The notes beneath the pieces are model-generated. The model was not told where the DNA came from. It was given only the letters and a program-made list of their open reading frames with translations, and did no database searches. This document shows, piece after piece, positions 24,904 to 34,224 of a stretch of DNA of 64,000 nt; position 1 is the first letter of the stretch; every line of letters starts with the position of its first letter. The translations under genes and the position numbers were made by a program. Origin of the DNA: Thalassomonas viridans (GTDB taxonomy: Bacteria > Pseudomonadota > Gammaproteobacteria > Enterobacterales > Alteromonadaceae); contig NZ_CP059733.1 in NCBI RefSeq assembly GCF_000948985.2, forward strand, positions 6,634,001 to 6,698,000, written 5' to 3'.

Positions 24904-26324
24904 CAGGCGGACTCCGCCAGATCTGTGGTTAACATGATTTGCCCGGCAAACATATCGAACTGGTACTGGGGCTGCAGCGATACTTCGCAGACATATTCCC
25001 CCGGCGAGGTTTTCGCTTCCCGGACCTTGACCCGGGCGCTGCGCAGCGGGTATTTCGCCAGGGTTTCATCGTTGCCGGAAGAAACATTGGACACGTATTT
25101 ACTCAACCATTTCGACAGGTACTGCTCGCACTCCACCGCCGAGACAAAGCTGCCCAGCAATTCCCGTATCTGTACCTTAAGGTAATGGGCGACACGGCAG
25201 CAGATCAGCGTGGTCTGGATCAGGGACAATACTTTGTCGTCATTGGTGCCCGGCCCCCGCCAGACCGAGTGGTTATCCATAAAATAATATTTATCCGTCA
25301 ACGGGCTGTGGGACAGGGGAATAAAACCCTGCTCCGCATAAAACTGCGCCAGGTGGCCGAAAAAGCGGATTTTCGCCTCCGGGTACTGCCAGCAATGTTC
25401 CGTCATCAACGGCGGAATATTGACCACCGCCCCCTGCAGCCGGTCGTTCCAGCGGGACTTTAAAAAACCGAACCAGCTGATCCGGTTAAACTCGCGGACG
25501 GCGGTGGCGGCAAAGGCAAAATGGGCATTGCCCCATAAACCATAGTGCTCCGGGTTTTCCGGCATCACTTCGTTAAAGACAAAACCGCAGGTATGGTTGC
25601 TGTAGGGCTCACGGATTTTCATTTTCGGCAGGGTCAGGCCGAGAAAGCGACTGGAGTCCACCTGGCGCAATTTCTGCCAGCTGACATAATCGGGACCGTT
25701 GATCACCTTGTTGACCCGGCTGGTATCGCTTAACCATTTGGCGTCGCTTTCGCCGAAAAAATTATCTTCCGGCGACATGATGATAGGGCATAAGCAATGC
25801 TGCCCCAGGGCGCCAAGCAGCTCCAGGGTATAGAGGTCGTCATATTCGGAAAAATCATTGAGCTCGGCACAGATCTGGTGATCCACCAGCATCAGGCCAA
25901 AGGGCTCCCCGCCTAAGGTATTGAGCTCGTTATTGCCTATCTTGTTGTATAACTGGCTGTATTTCAGCCCGGGCGAGAGATTGACGTCGGCGGACACCAC
26001 ATCCCAGTCGTAATCCAGGCATTTAATCTTCACCCGGTTTTTATTAAAAGGCACGGAAATCAGGTTGCTGATGCTGCTCCAGCGGGCTTCCAGATCCTGG
26101 AAATCCGGATGTTGCAAAATTAACGACATTTGTTCGCTGAGCTTCCCGTCTATCTCGGAAATCAGCTTGATCAGCAATGCCGTTAATTTTGAAACATCCC
26201 AGTGGCTTTCACCGGTCTTGTCACTGGCGGTGTTGATGAGGATTGCCGTCGCCTGGTGCAGAAATTCCGGCTTGTCGCTGTCTAAGGCCAGCAGCTCTTT
26301 CAGGCAATTAATGGATATCGTCAT
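24903..26324 (-). CDS. second TssC-like (EvpB family) protein
   Basis: Protein of 473 residues, recognisably homologous to the sheath protein TssC encoded next to it, with many blocks kept: LISEIDGKLSEQMSLILQHPDFQDLEARW (in parts), SQLYNKIGNNELNTLGGEPFGLMLVDHQ, RFLGLTLPKMKIREPYS, and CRVAHYLKVQIRELLGSF. It lacks the N-terminal TssC extension that contributes to the TssB handshake, and the C-terminal end is Gln/Phe-rich (PQYQFDMFAGQIMLTTD). There is no second tssB. It may be a minor sheath subunit, a baseplate-side cap, or a regulator of sheath assembly; some marine T6SS clusters carry such duplicates. It sits 39 bp after tssC. Confidence 0.85.
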   Translation of the reverse strand: MTISINCLKELLALDSDKPEFLHQATAILINTASDKTGESHWDVSKLTALLIKLISEIDGKLSEQMSLILQHPDFQDLEARWSSISNLISVPFNKNRVKIKCLDYDWDVVSADVNLSPGLKYSQLYNKIGNNELNTLGGEPFGLMLVDHQICAELNDFSEYDDLYTLELLGALGQHCLCPIIMSPEDNFFGESDAKWLSDTSRVNKVINGPDYVSWQKLRQVDSSRFLGLTLPKMKIREPYSNHTCGFVFNEVMPENPEHYGLWGNAHFAFAATAVREFNRISWFGFLKSRWNDRLQGAVVNIPPLMTEHCWQYPEAKIRFFGHLAQFYAEQGFIPLSHSPLTDKYYFMDNHSVWRGPGTNDDKVLSLIQTTLICCRVAHYLKVQIRELLGSFVSAVECEQYLSKWLSKYVSNVSSGNDETLAKYPLRSARVKVREAKTSPGEYVCEVSLQPQYQFDMFAGQIMLTTDLAESA

Positions 26325-26363
26325 AAGGGATATGGGGTGGCCTGGCGGCCACCCGTCACGGGA

Positions 26364-27842
26364 TTAACCCGGTATTTTAGCAACCATACGTACAGAGGTC
26401 GTCAGGGCTTCCATCTGTAACCAAGGTCTTAAGTGGGCCACGGCCGAGTAGGCGCCCGGTTTGCCCGGCTGCTCCACCACCTTGATGGCAGATTCCGCCA
26501 GCGGGGTTTTCGCCCTTTGTTCGTTGCCGATAGCACCCGGGTTGGTGAACTGGCTGATCCACATATTGAGATCGCGTTCCACATCCGCCGCTTCCAGGTT
26601 AGAACCCAGCTTGTCGCGTCCCATAATTTTCAGGTAATGGGCGATGCGGCTGCTGGCCATAATAAACGGCAGGCGCGCCGAAATGGCGGCATTGGCGGTA
26701 GCATCGGGATCCGTATAGGTCTTCGGCTTCTGGGTCGTCTGACCGCCGATAAAGACGGCATAATCCGAACTTTTGTAATGTACTAAAGGCAGGAAACCTA
26801 AATCGCTAAGCTCTTTTTCACGCTCATCGGTTAAGTTCACTTCGGTAGGACATTGCTGCTGGATATCACCGGCATCCGACTTGTAGGTCAGGTTCGCCAG
26901 GTTTTCCACCTTACCGCCGTTTTCCAGGCCACGGATAGAAGTACACCAGCCGGTAGCCGTATAGGCCTGGGTCATTTTCAGTCCCATGTCGTAGGCGGCG
27001 TTTGACCAGACGATCTGATCATTGCTGGTGGGTCTCGGGTTGCCTTCGGCGTCCAGATCCAGCTCTTCAAAATCGAACGACTTCACCGAAGCGCCTTTTT
27101 TACCGTAAGGCAAGCGGGCGATGGTTTGCGGCAGGGTCAGAGACACGTAGCGGGCATCGTCGCTTTCACGGAAAGAATTCCAGGCGGCATAAGCCGGGGA
27201 ATCAAAGCCGGGAGCAACCGGCTTGCCTTCGTTAAAGACGTCAAAGCTGTCCAGTTCAAACATGGCCGGAGAAGCCGCCGCCACGAATGGCGCATGACAG
27301 GCCGCCGCCGTTTCACCCATGTAGCGCAACAGGGAAACGCTTTCGTCGCTGGCGTCAAACTGGTAGTCACCCAGCAGTAAACCATAAGGTTCACCGCCGG
27401 CGGTGCCGTATTCGTGCTGGTACAGGGTATTGAATATCGGACTGCGGTCAATCGCCGGCGCATCTTCAAACTGCTCCAGCAAATCGTCCTGGTTAAAATC
27501 CGCCATCTTGATTTTCAGGTCGGGACCGAGATCACTTTCCTTCACCAGCTTGTTCAGGCCACGCCAGCTGCCTTCCAGCTTCTGGAACTTATCCTGCTGC
27601 ATAATGGCGGATAACTGCTTGGACAGCTTGCCGTCAATGGCGGCAATGGCATTTTCTATGGTTTTGGTAAGATTTTTGTCCCAGGTCACCGTACCGTCCA
27701 ATGCCTGGTCCATCAGCACAGACATCAGCTCTTTGGTGGTATCCGGGGCTGTTTGCGTAGTCGCAGCGACGGCGCGGTCGAGGAAACTCAGCTCCTGCGC
27801 TTCGCCTTCCGGTGCTGCACCTTGTTCTTGTTCAGTGCTCAT
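26364..27842 (-). CDS. tssC: T6SS sheath large subunit TssC (VipB)
   Basis: Protein of 492 residues, normal for TssC. It has the conserved sheath blocks ENAIAAIDGKLSKQLSAIMQQDKFQKLEGSWRGL (in parts), SPIFNTLYQHEYGTAGGEPYGLLLGDYQF, RYVSLTLPQTIARLPYG, ARLPFIMASSRIAHYLKIMGRDKLG and the C-terminal AVAHLRPWLQMEALTTSVRMVAKIPG. TssB and TssC form the contractile sheath that drives the Hcp tube. The start follows the tssB stop directly (27842/27843). Confidence 0.97.
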   Translation of the reverse strand: MSTEQEQGAAPEGEAQELSFLDRAVAATTQTAPDTTKELMSVLMDQALDGTVTWDKNLTKTIENAIAAIDGKLSKQLSAIMQQDKFQKLEGSWRGLNKLVKESDLGPDLKIKMADFNQDDLLEQFEDAPAIDRSPIFNTLYQHEYGTAGGEPYGLLLGDYQFDASDESVSLLRYMGETAAACHAPFVAAASPAMFELDSFDVFNEGKPVAPGFDSPAYAAWNSFRESDDARYVSLTLPQTIARLPYGKKGASVKSFDFEELDLDAEGNPRPTSNDQIVWSNAAYDMGLKMTQAYTATGWCTSIRGLENGGKVENLANLTYKSDAGDIQQQCPTEVNLTDEREKELSDLGFLPLVHYKSSDYAVFIGGQTTQKPKTYTDPDATANAAISARLPFIMASSRIAHYLKIMGRDKLGSNLEAADVERDLNMWISQFTNPGAIGNEQRAKTPLAESAIKVVEQPGKPGAYSAVAHLRPWLQMEALTTSVRMVAKIPG

Positions 27843-28346
27843 TTACGCTTCCCCCTCGGTAGTGACACCTAACTCAGCCGAAAGCGAATTGATAGTATCG
27901 GCATCCGTTAAGACTTCTTTTAATAACTTTTCCAGATCCCTGGAACGATCCGCCTTGCTCAACAGCACTTTCAACTGGTTGCGGGTATCCACAAGTTTTT
28001 TCAAGGCGTCAACTTTTTCAACAATGGCTTCCGGCGTGAAGTCTTTCATGGAGTCAAAGTTTAAGTTGGCTTCAATCTGACTGTTATCGTCCGCTAAAAC
28101 ATTGTCAACCTTAAGGTTTAACTTAGGACCGACACGTTTCATCACAGTGTCAAAGTTATCTTTATCTATCTGGAAAAACTCGCGATCGGCAACATCGACC
28201 TTGTCTTCCCTGTCTGCCGAAAAATCACCGACGACACCGACAACAAAAGGCAATTCTTTTGTTTCCAGGGCACCGTTGGTTTCCACGTCATAGGTAATGC
28301 TGACGCGGTTTTTACTGACTCGTTTCTGTTGTGAATTTAAAGCCAT
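27843..28346 (-). CDS. tssB: T6SS sheath small subunit TssB (VipA)
   Basis: Protein of 167 residues, the usual length. The family opening QKRVSKNRVSITYDVETNGA, the ELPFVVGVVGDFSADR block and the helical C-terminal half (QLKVLLSKADRSRDLEKLLKEVL in parts) that binds ClpV are clear. The ribosome site AGGA precedes the ATG. It is followed immediately by tssC. Confidence 0.97.
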   Translation of the reverse strand: MALNSQQKRVSKNRVSITYDVETNGALETKELPFVVGVVGDFSADREDKVDVADREFFQIDKDNFDTVMKRVGPKLNLKVDNVLADDNSQIEANLNFDSMKDFTPEAIVEKVDALKKLVDTRNQLKVLLSKADRSRDLEKLLKEVLTDADTINSLSAELGVTTEGEA

Positions 28347-28377
28347 TGTTATATTCCTGAATTCATTTTATCGAAGG

Positions 28378-28908
28378 CTACTTCAGATCTGCTTGTGAAG
28401 TAATTTCAGCCGTTTGGGTGTTAAAGGCAACTTCAGCCGCTTTCTCAACTTTACCGCCTTCGCTTTCTACATAGTAGGTTTGCGCGATAGTTGAGTAAGT
28501 CATGGCGAAGTTTTCACCCGGCTGGCTGCCGTCGCTGCCGGAAACGCTGTAGCTGGAGATACGGGCATTTTCCAGGGTCACGATCAGGTAAGGGATCAGA
28601 CCTTTACCGCCGCGGTCCGGTTTGGTGAAGACGATTTCAATCTTTTTACCTTCTTCGCCCGGCGAAAACAGGAAGGTAGTGATAAAGGGACTGGCGCCGT
28701 CCAACTGCTTGGAACACTGGATCTCGCCCAGGGCAACCATACCGCCGTCATTGTTGTCGGCATTACCGATATCAACGCTAACATTACGCATTGCGCTCCA
28801 TGAAGTCGACTCAAGAGCAAAAAATCCTTTCTTACCACCGATATCTGTAACGGTTGCTGAACCTTTGATTGTATCGTTACCGTCTATTCTCATGTAAATT
28901 GAAGCCAT
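28378..28908 (-). CDS. hcp: T6SS tube protein Hcp
   Basis: Protein of 176 residues of the Hcp1 family, which stacks as hexamer rings to form the inner tube. The start MASIYMRIDG, the DGGMVALGEIQCSKQLDGASP block and FTKPDRGGKGLIPYLIVTLENARISSYSVSG (in parts) are characteristic. The ATG has GGAG about 8 bases upstream. It lies between tssA and tssB and is probably the most strongly translated gene of the operon. Confidence 0.96.
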   Translation of the reverse strand: MASIYMRIDGNDTIKGSATVTDIGGKKGFFALESTSWSAMRNVSVDIGNADNNDGGMVALGEIQCSKQLDGASPFITTFLFSPGEEGKKIEIVFTKPDRGGKGLIPYLIVTLENARISSYSVSGSDGSQPGENFAMTYSTIAQTYYVESEGGKVEKAAEVAFNTQTAEITSQADLK

Positions 28909-28951
28909 ATTTTTTCTCCATTTTTATCGTTTAAATCAACTTTCGATCCGT

Positions 28952-30289
28952 TTACCACTGGAATCCGGAATCGGCTGCCGTTTCGTTACTTACTTTACTT
29001 TCTTCTTTTTCAACAGGTTTTTCAATGCCTGCCGAAGGAATTTCTTCTTGCGGTGCTGCCGCCGCGGTTGCCACTGCAGCCATCGGCTGGACTACCGGAA
29101 CACTTTCCGGTAACTGGGTTTTCTCGCCGTCCATGCCGGTCACCATGGCAATCTGGCTTAACACCTTGTCGTTACCCGCCACCAGCTCCTGCATGAGTTC
29201 CGGCAGCGACATATAACCCCAGCGAATCGCCTTTTCCAATAAAAAGGAAACCGGGCTATGGGGTTCGGCTTTATTAAAGTAATCAGCGAGTCTGCGTAAC
29301 TCCTGAAAAGCCTGATCCCGGTTGTTTATCTGCTCGCTGGAAATCATCACCTGACGCACGGTTTCAACTTGGCCTACTGAGTGAGTAACCTCTGTTGCCG
29401 TTTGGTTGCTAATATTTTTCGCAGATTCGCTTTTTTCTTCCGAACCCTGGGCTTCAGCCTGCTCCTGTTGCACATTATCAAGCGGCCAGACCTGGTAGTT
29501 ATTGCCCACCAGGTACTTTATCGCTTCCAGGCAGTCATTGAGGTTGCCTTTAAGGAAACGGCAGGTCACGGCGCTAATGCCAAGTTCCGCACAGGTTTTG
29601 CCGATCCAGGTATCTAATTTTTCTACCGAATCCAGGGCCAGCCCCAAAGCTTTAATAGTAGCGGTTACTTCGTTTTTTACCGCAGAAAAATTTTGCTGGG
29701 CCTGGGCCTTTAATTCCGCCAGCTTGCCGCTTTTGGTGGCGGAGAAGTAGGCGGCGTGATCTATGTCTGCCACTAACGGCAGCATTTGCAGCGGCATATA
29801 CAATAAACCGCTGTTATCGCTTTCCCCCAACAACTGGATAAAGGGCCTGAGCTGCAATTCGGCAATTTCCCTGGCCTGCTCCTGCGCCTCGGAGGACTTT
29901 AACTTTTCATCGGAAATACGCGGGTGTACGTCCGGCCAAAAAGTTTCCATAAAGGGAACTAAGGTTTCCAGGCCGCCGGCTATTTTGCCGATGGAATCTT
30001 TCTGGAAAGCCAGGGACATCAGCCACCAGCAGTACACTTCGATATCTTTACTGCTTTCCAGCAGGGTTTCCCGGCAGATATCCGACAGCTTTTGCCAGTT
30101 TTGCTGGTTTTCTTCAAACAGGGTTTCATCTTCCGATGAATCCGGGGTTTCAATCAGGCGCCGGAAAGAAGACTGCGCGGCATTAAAGATATTGCGCAGG
30201 TTGCGGTATACCGCCCGATCACTCTTTAGATAGATCCCGGTCGGGGACTCGGTAGAAATTGGCGTTAATAAATCTTGATACTCTAACAT
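28952..30289 (-). CDS. tssA: T6SS cap/assembly protein TssA (ImpA)
   Basis: Protein of 445 residues. The ImpA N-terminal domain is clear: LLTPISTESPTGIYLKSDR, YCWWLMSLAFQKDSIGKIAGGLETLVPFMETFWPDVHPRI (in parts). The C-terminal half carries a helical region with NNRDQAFQELRRLADYFNKAEPHSPVSFLLEKAIRWG (in parts) and LPELMQELV, as in the TssAs that bind the sheath distal end. A Pro/Ala/Glu-rich tail follows. It is the first gene of the large minus-strand operon; AGGGA lies 5 bases before the ATG. Confidence 0.94.
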   Translation of the reverse strand: MLEYQDLLTPISTESPTGIYLKSDRAVYRNLRNIFNAAQSSFRRLIETPDSSEDETLFEENQQNWQKLSDICRETLLESSKDIEVYCWWLMSLAFQKDSIGKIAGGLETLVPFMETFWPDVHPRISDEKLKSSEAQEQAREIAELQLRPFIQLLGESDNSGLLYMPLQMLPLVADIDHAAYFSATKSGKLAELKAQAQQNFSAVKNEVTATIKALGLALDSVEKLDTWIGKTCAELGISAVTCRFLKGNLNDCLEAIKYLVGNNYQVWPLDNVQQEQAEAQGSEEKSESAKNISNQTATEVTHSVGQVETVRQVMISSEQINNRDQAFQELRRLADYFNKAEPHSPVSFLLEKAIRWGYMSLPELMQELVAGNDKVLSQIAMVTGMDGEKTQLPESVPVVQPMAAVATAAAAPQEEIPSAGIEKPVEKEESKVSNETAADSGFQW

Positions 30290-30572
30290 TAGTCCCTGCT
30301 GTATATAATTTTTCTTATCCGATACGGCTTTAGATTTAGTGCCAGTACAATTAAAGTAACAAACTGGGCTTAAAAGTAAAGGCTGACGATAATTCTTATG
30401 TAATTAAGACAAAATAGCCATAGATATCAGCATTTTTGCTGATTGTTTACACATTTGCCCCGGTTAAATTCATACCTTTGCCGCTTATTAGTTAATGTAT
30501 CAGGAAACCACCTGGGATCTGGTCTTATCTGAAATCCGTTTTGTTTGATCACAGCCCGGGGCACAAAAGCGG

Positions 30573-31826
30573 CTAACGCCTGCGGTTACGGCCACCACCC
30601 GCTCTTTGTTTCGCCCGGCGTTTTTGTCCGGAGCGGGTCATTTTTTTACCGGTTTTGATTTCCCGGGTCAGATCCGGCTCGTAGCCGGGCAACCATTGCT
30701 GTGGCAACGCCTGGCCCAACACCGCCTCGATCTCCGCCAGCAAATGTTCTTCTTCCGTCGATACCAGGGAGATCGCCAGCCCGGCATTACCGGCACGGCC
30801 ACTGCGGCCGATACGGTGGACATAGTCTTCCGGATTAAACGGCAATTCATAGTTGATCACATATTGCAATTGCCGGATGTCCAGGCCGCGCGAAGCAACA
30901 TCTGTGGCCACCAGCGCCCGGGTTTGCCCGGATTTAAATTCCGCCAGAGCCTTTTCCCTGGCTCCCTGGGATTTATCGCCGTGAATGGCCTGGGTTTTCA
31001 CACCGTCTTTGCTCATTTCCGCCGCCAGCAGATCGGCGCTTTGCCGGCTGCGGGTAAAGATCAATACCTGCTGCCAGTTTTTCGAACCTATTACATGGGA
31101 GATCAATTCCCTTTTTCTTTCGGGATCTACGGTATAAACAATCTGTTCAACCTGGGCCGCAGCGGTATTGGCTTCATCCACTTGGATCATTTCCGGCTGG
31201 TTCAGCAGCTTTTTACTCAAACCGACGGTGGCAGCATCAAAGGTTGCCGAAAAGAGCATGGTCTGGCGCTGCTCCGGCAGGCGTTTGAGGATACGCTTAA
31301 TGTCGTCGATAAAACCCATATCCAGCATGCGGTCCGCTTCATCGAACACCAGAAATTGCAGCTGACTCAGGGTAAGAGAACCTTTAGCCAGGTGATCCAG
31401 CAAACGTCCCGGGGTTGCCACCAGGATATCAATACCGGCTTTAAAGGCTTCCACCTGGGGATTGATGCTGACACCGCCATAAGCCAGGCGGCTATCAAGC
31501 GCCAGCCCGCTGCCGTACTTTTCAAAACTTGCATGGACCTGCTGTGCCAACTCCCGGGTTGGAGTAAGTACTAACGCACCGGGTGAAGGAATGTTTTCTT
31601 CTCCGGCACTTTCATCCCGGGAGGTTTTATTTTTACTGAGCAACTGCAATATCGGCAAGGCAAAGGCAGCGGTTTTCCCCGTGCCGGTTTGCGCACCCGC
31701 CATAATATCCTTACCGGAAAGAATCATAGGAATAGCCGCCTGCTGCACAGGTGTCGGCTCCTGATACCCTTGCCCGGCAAGCGCTTGCACTAATCCGGAT
31801 GCCAGACCTAAAGAAGAAAAACCCAT
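30573..31826 (-). CDS. rhlE: DEAD-box RNA helicase RhlE
   Basis: Protein of 417 residues. All DEAD-box motifs are visible: Q motif region (GYQEPTPVQQAAIP), AQTGTGKT, PTRELAQQ, TPGRLLDHL, FDEADRMLDMGF, SAT, and in domain 2 ATDVASRGLDI and HRIGRSGRAG. The C-terminal tail is strongly basic (KKMTRSGQKRRAKQRAGG...RRR), typical of RhlE proteins, which remodel structured RNA in ribosome maturation and mRNA turnover. It has its own leader and is separated by 283 bp from the T6SS operon. Confidence 0.93.
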   Translation of the reverse strand: MGFSSLGLASGLVQALAGQGYQEPTPVQQAAIPMILSGKDIMAGAQTGTGKTAAFALPILQLLSKNKTSRDESAGEENIPSPGALVLTPTRELAQQVHASFEKYGSGLALDSRLAYGGVSINPQVEAFKAGIDILVATPGRLLDHLAKGSLTLSQLQFLVFDEADRMLDMGFIDDIKRILKRLPEQRQTMLFSATFDAATVGLSKKLLNQPEMIQVDEANTAAAQVEQIVYTVDPERKRELISHVIGSKNWQQVLIFTRSRQSADLLAAEMSKDGVKTQAIHGDKSQGAREKALAEFKSGQTRALVATDVASRGLDIRQLQYVINYELPFNPEDYVHRIGRSGRAGNAGLAISLVSTEEEHLLAEIEAVLGQALPQQWLPGYEPDLTREIKTGKKMTRSGQKRRAKQRAGGGRNRRR

Positions 31827-32020
31827 AACTCAATTACCTTAAAACACTCTGGCGCGCAGTGTAACAGAGATAGGGCTAAATCCGGATATAAACCCGGGGA
31901 AATTTACCGGAATTTCAACTTTACCAGCCACGTAATGCAAAGAGTGGTGCAAAAATGCGCCCCGGGGTTGCAAATTTTGCTACTTCCCGGCGCTGAAATT
32001 TGACGTTAACTTAGCGGCAA

Positions 32021-33034
32021 ATGAATTTAAGCACCAGAAAACAGCCAATGAGTAAAGCGATTAACTTGCAGCCCGGGGAAACAGCCATACAGCACGCCCC
32101 TAAAGTTCGATTAACCAGTGGTGAATTATGCATTCCCCAGCACTATCTGGTGTACCAACATACCCTGGAGTCGGTAGAACAACTGATCCTGGATATAGAC
32201 TACTCCAGCCGCTACCCGGTGTTTGCCAGCCAGGATGCCGGCGGCATTTATCTTCAAGTTGGCGTGATAGGTTATGACAACTATAAGCAGGTTAACAGCA
32301 GGGAAATGAAGATAGTCTATGGCAGGAAATGGCGGGTAGAGCCGCAGTTGCCGACTTCAGAAATTATCCAGACGGCTTTCCTGGCCATTAAAAAAGCCAG
32401 GGAGCATGAGGTCAGGGAATTGTTTCGCCTGGACTTCCAGGGAGCGATCACCACGCCTTTTAACAACCATCATGATCTGCCGCTGATGGCACAACAAAAT
32501 GCCTTGTTCACCGGAGACACACGGCAAAGGTGTCGCTATCAACAGCTTGCGCAATGCTTAAAGCATGCAAGTTATGACGGCGCCACCTTTGAACTGCAAC
32601 ACCTTGAGCAATACAGGGCCGGGCCCTGGCTGGCGGATATCCGTCTGATCCCCGGCAAAGAGACACAACTGCCGGAGATCGCAGAGCAGAATTTATTGCT
32701 GCAGCTCGATTGCCCGTCGGAGAACGAATTATTGTTTCGCCTGTTTGAAAAACTGCTTGCTTTAAGCGATCGCCATGTGGATGAGTATTTCAGCTACCGG
32801 AAATTTAATCGCTTCAGCCATAAGCTCAATGTCTTTGCCGTTGCCGAGTTTTCAGTAAGACTGCGCAATAAGGAAGTCATCAGGGAAAATGCCAGCCTGG
32901 CCGCAACTTTTGAGCAAGCCAATTACCACACAGATCAAACACGGATCCCTAAACTTACCCAAGGCAAGCTCAAGGATAAGATAAAAGCCACCCTGGAAAG
33001 CCTGGGACCGATACAGGGGCTACCGGCGTTATAA
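32021..33034 (+). CDS. unrecognised conserved-looking protein, 337 residues
   Basis: No family recognised. There is no signal peptide or membrane segment, and composition is that of a soluble cytoplasmic protein. Notable stretches are KVRLTSGELCIPQHYLVYQ near the start and SRYPVFASQDAGGIYLQVGV, with a charged helical C-terminus (RIPKLTQGKLKDKIKATLES). Start: the ATG at 32021 and the ATG at 32048 (MSKAINL) both lack a good ribosome site, so the true product may be 328 residues. It is convergent with the LysR gene, their stops being 4 bp apart. Confidence 0.7.
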   Translation: MNLSTRKQPMSKAINLQPGETAIQHAPKVRLTSGELCIPQHYLVYQHTLESVEQLILDIDYSSRYPVFASQDAGGIYLQVGVIGYDNYKQVNSREMKIVYGRKWRVEPQLPTSEIIQTAFLAIKKAREHEVRELFRLDFQGAITTPFNNHHDLPLMAQQNALFTGDTRQRCRYQQLAQCLKHASYDGATFELQHLEQYRAGPWLADIRLIPGKETQLPEIAEQNLLLQLDCPSENELLFRLFEKLLALSDRHVDEYFSYRKFNRFSHKLNVFAVAEFSVRLRNKEVIRENASLAATFEQANYHTDQTRIPKLTQGKLKDKIKATLESLGPIQGLPAL

Positions 33035-33038
33035 CCTG

Positions 33039-33932
33039 TCAGTTTAGCGGCATAGGGGTTTCACCTTGAATTAACGGCTTGAGTTTCAGTAGATAATCAA
33101 CCATAAAGTTGACAAAGATCTGAATTTTGGCATTTTTTCTTAAATCCGGATGGTAGACCAGCCAAAAGTTAAATTTCCCTTCGGTGGTGTATGGAGGCAC
33201 CCGTACCAGCTCAGATTCCGAATCCCCATAAAAACAAGGCAAGATAGAAATCCCCATACCGTTTTTACAGGCTTCCGCCTGTACCATGCCGCTGGTCATT
33301 TTATGCCGGGAAGCAAACTTAGGATACTCCCTGGCAATTTTACCGACAGGACGGCGCATTTTATCGCTCCAGCCGATCCAGTTTTGCCGTTCCAGCCAGC
33401 CCTCCTGCTCCAGTTCCGGCAACAGTTTTCTCGCCATATAACAGCTGCGGTGCATTACAGCCAATTTTTTGCCGACCAAATATTCCGGCGGCTGATCGCA
33501 TATGCGAAAAGCCACATCCGCTTCGCGGTTGGCCAAATTAAACATCCTGGTGGAGTCGATTATCTCGATATGAATCAAAGGGTATTGCCGGCAAAATTCA
33601 GCAACGGCAGGCATCAGCAAGTCCCGGGCAAACAAATCCGGAAAGGTAATACGAATATCGCCACTCAGGCTGTTATCTTTACCGGCCAGTTGGCGCGCCA
33701 CCGTACTTAGTCTTTCTTCCAGATGGGAAGACTCCAGGTAAATTTCATCGGCTATTTTGGTCCGGGTATAACCTTTTGCCGAACGTTCAAATAACCTTTG
33801 TCCCAGGGAAGCCTCAAAATTATTGATACGCCTTGATACCGTGGCATGACTCACCTTAAGCTCGGCGGCAGCCGCCCGGATAGAGCCCATGCGGCAAACG
33901 GCTAAAAAGTATTTAAGATCATCCCAGTTCAA
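33039..33932 (-). CDS. LysR-family transcriptional regulator
   Basis: Protein of 297 residues, the standard LysR length. The N-terminal winged helix-turn-helix is clear (MNWDDLKYFLAVCRMGSIRAAAAELKVSHATVSRRINNFE in parts; then QRLFERSAKGYTRT). The C-terminal effector-binding domain begins with SGDIRITFPDLFARDLLMPAV. The target and inducer are unknown. It is transcribed divergently from the receiver-TPR gene at 34225, with 292 bp between them. Confidence 0.93.
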   Translation of the reverse strand: MNWDDLKYFLAVCRMGSIRAAAAELKVSHATVSRRINNFEASLGQRLFERSAKGYTRTKIADEIYLESSHLEERLSTVARQLAGKDNSLSGDIRITFPDLFARDLLMPAVAEFCRQYPLIHIEIIDSTRMFNLANREADVAFRICDQPPEYLVGKKLAVMHRSCYMARKLLPELEQEGWLERQNWIGWSDKMRRPVGKIAREYPKFASRHKMTSGMVQAEACKNGMGISILPCFYGDSESELVRVPPYTTEGKFNFWLVYHPDLRKNAKIQIFVNFMVDYLLKLKPLIQGETPMPLN

Positions 33933-34138
33933 TGACTATTCTCCGGTATTTTTTCAGGGTGGTGGCTCTGACCGCCGGACTGGCAAATAAATCTAGCAAC
34001 TCACATCAGTGCCCGCAGTCCGGCTAAGAAACTCACAAGTCATCGGCTTTGTTCACCACAGGATATCCATCAGAATTCCCTGACAGATCTTTAGGGATTT
34101 AGACTTGTGTTTTGGTTAAATGTAATTAAGTTGTACAA

Positions 34139-34144
34139 TATAAT
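34139..34144 (+). promoter_or_regulatory. possible -10 element of receiver-TPR gene
   Basis: A consensus TATAAT lies about 75 bp before the ATG at 34225, in a locally AT-rich stretch. The best upstream hexamer at 17-bp spacing (TTAAAT, 34116-34121) is weak. This is the only promoter-like signal I can point to in the 33933-34224 gap. Confidence 0.35.
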
Positions 34145-34224
34145 CATTAAAAACATAAGCTCAAGACCAAAGAGTAAGATTAATTCCAACATTACATTGC
34201 TTTACATTAAAGCACTAGGAAGAC

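Noticed and set aside
30426..30442. Hairpin ATCAGCA-TTT-TGCTGAT as a terminator for rhlE
   Set aside because: It lacks a T-tract on the minus strand and lies 130 bp past the stop; left unassigned.
30290..30480. Sigma-54 promoter before tssA (TGGCAC at about 30350)
   Set aside because: The GG-N10-GC spacing is not met; the second element is missing.
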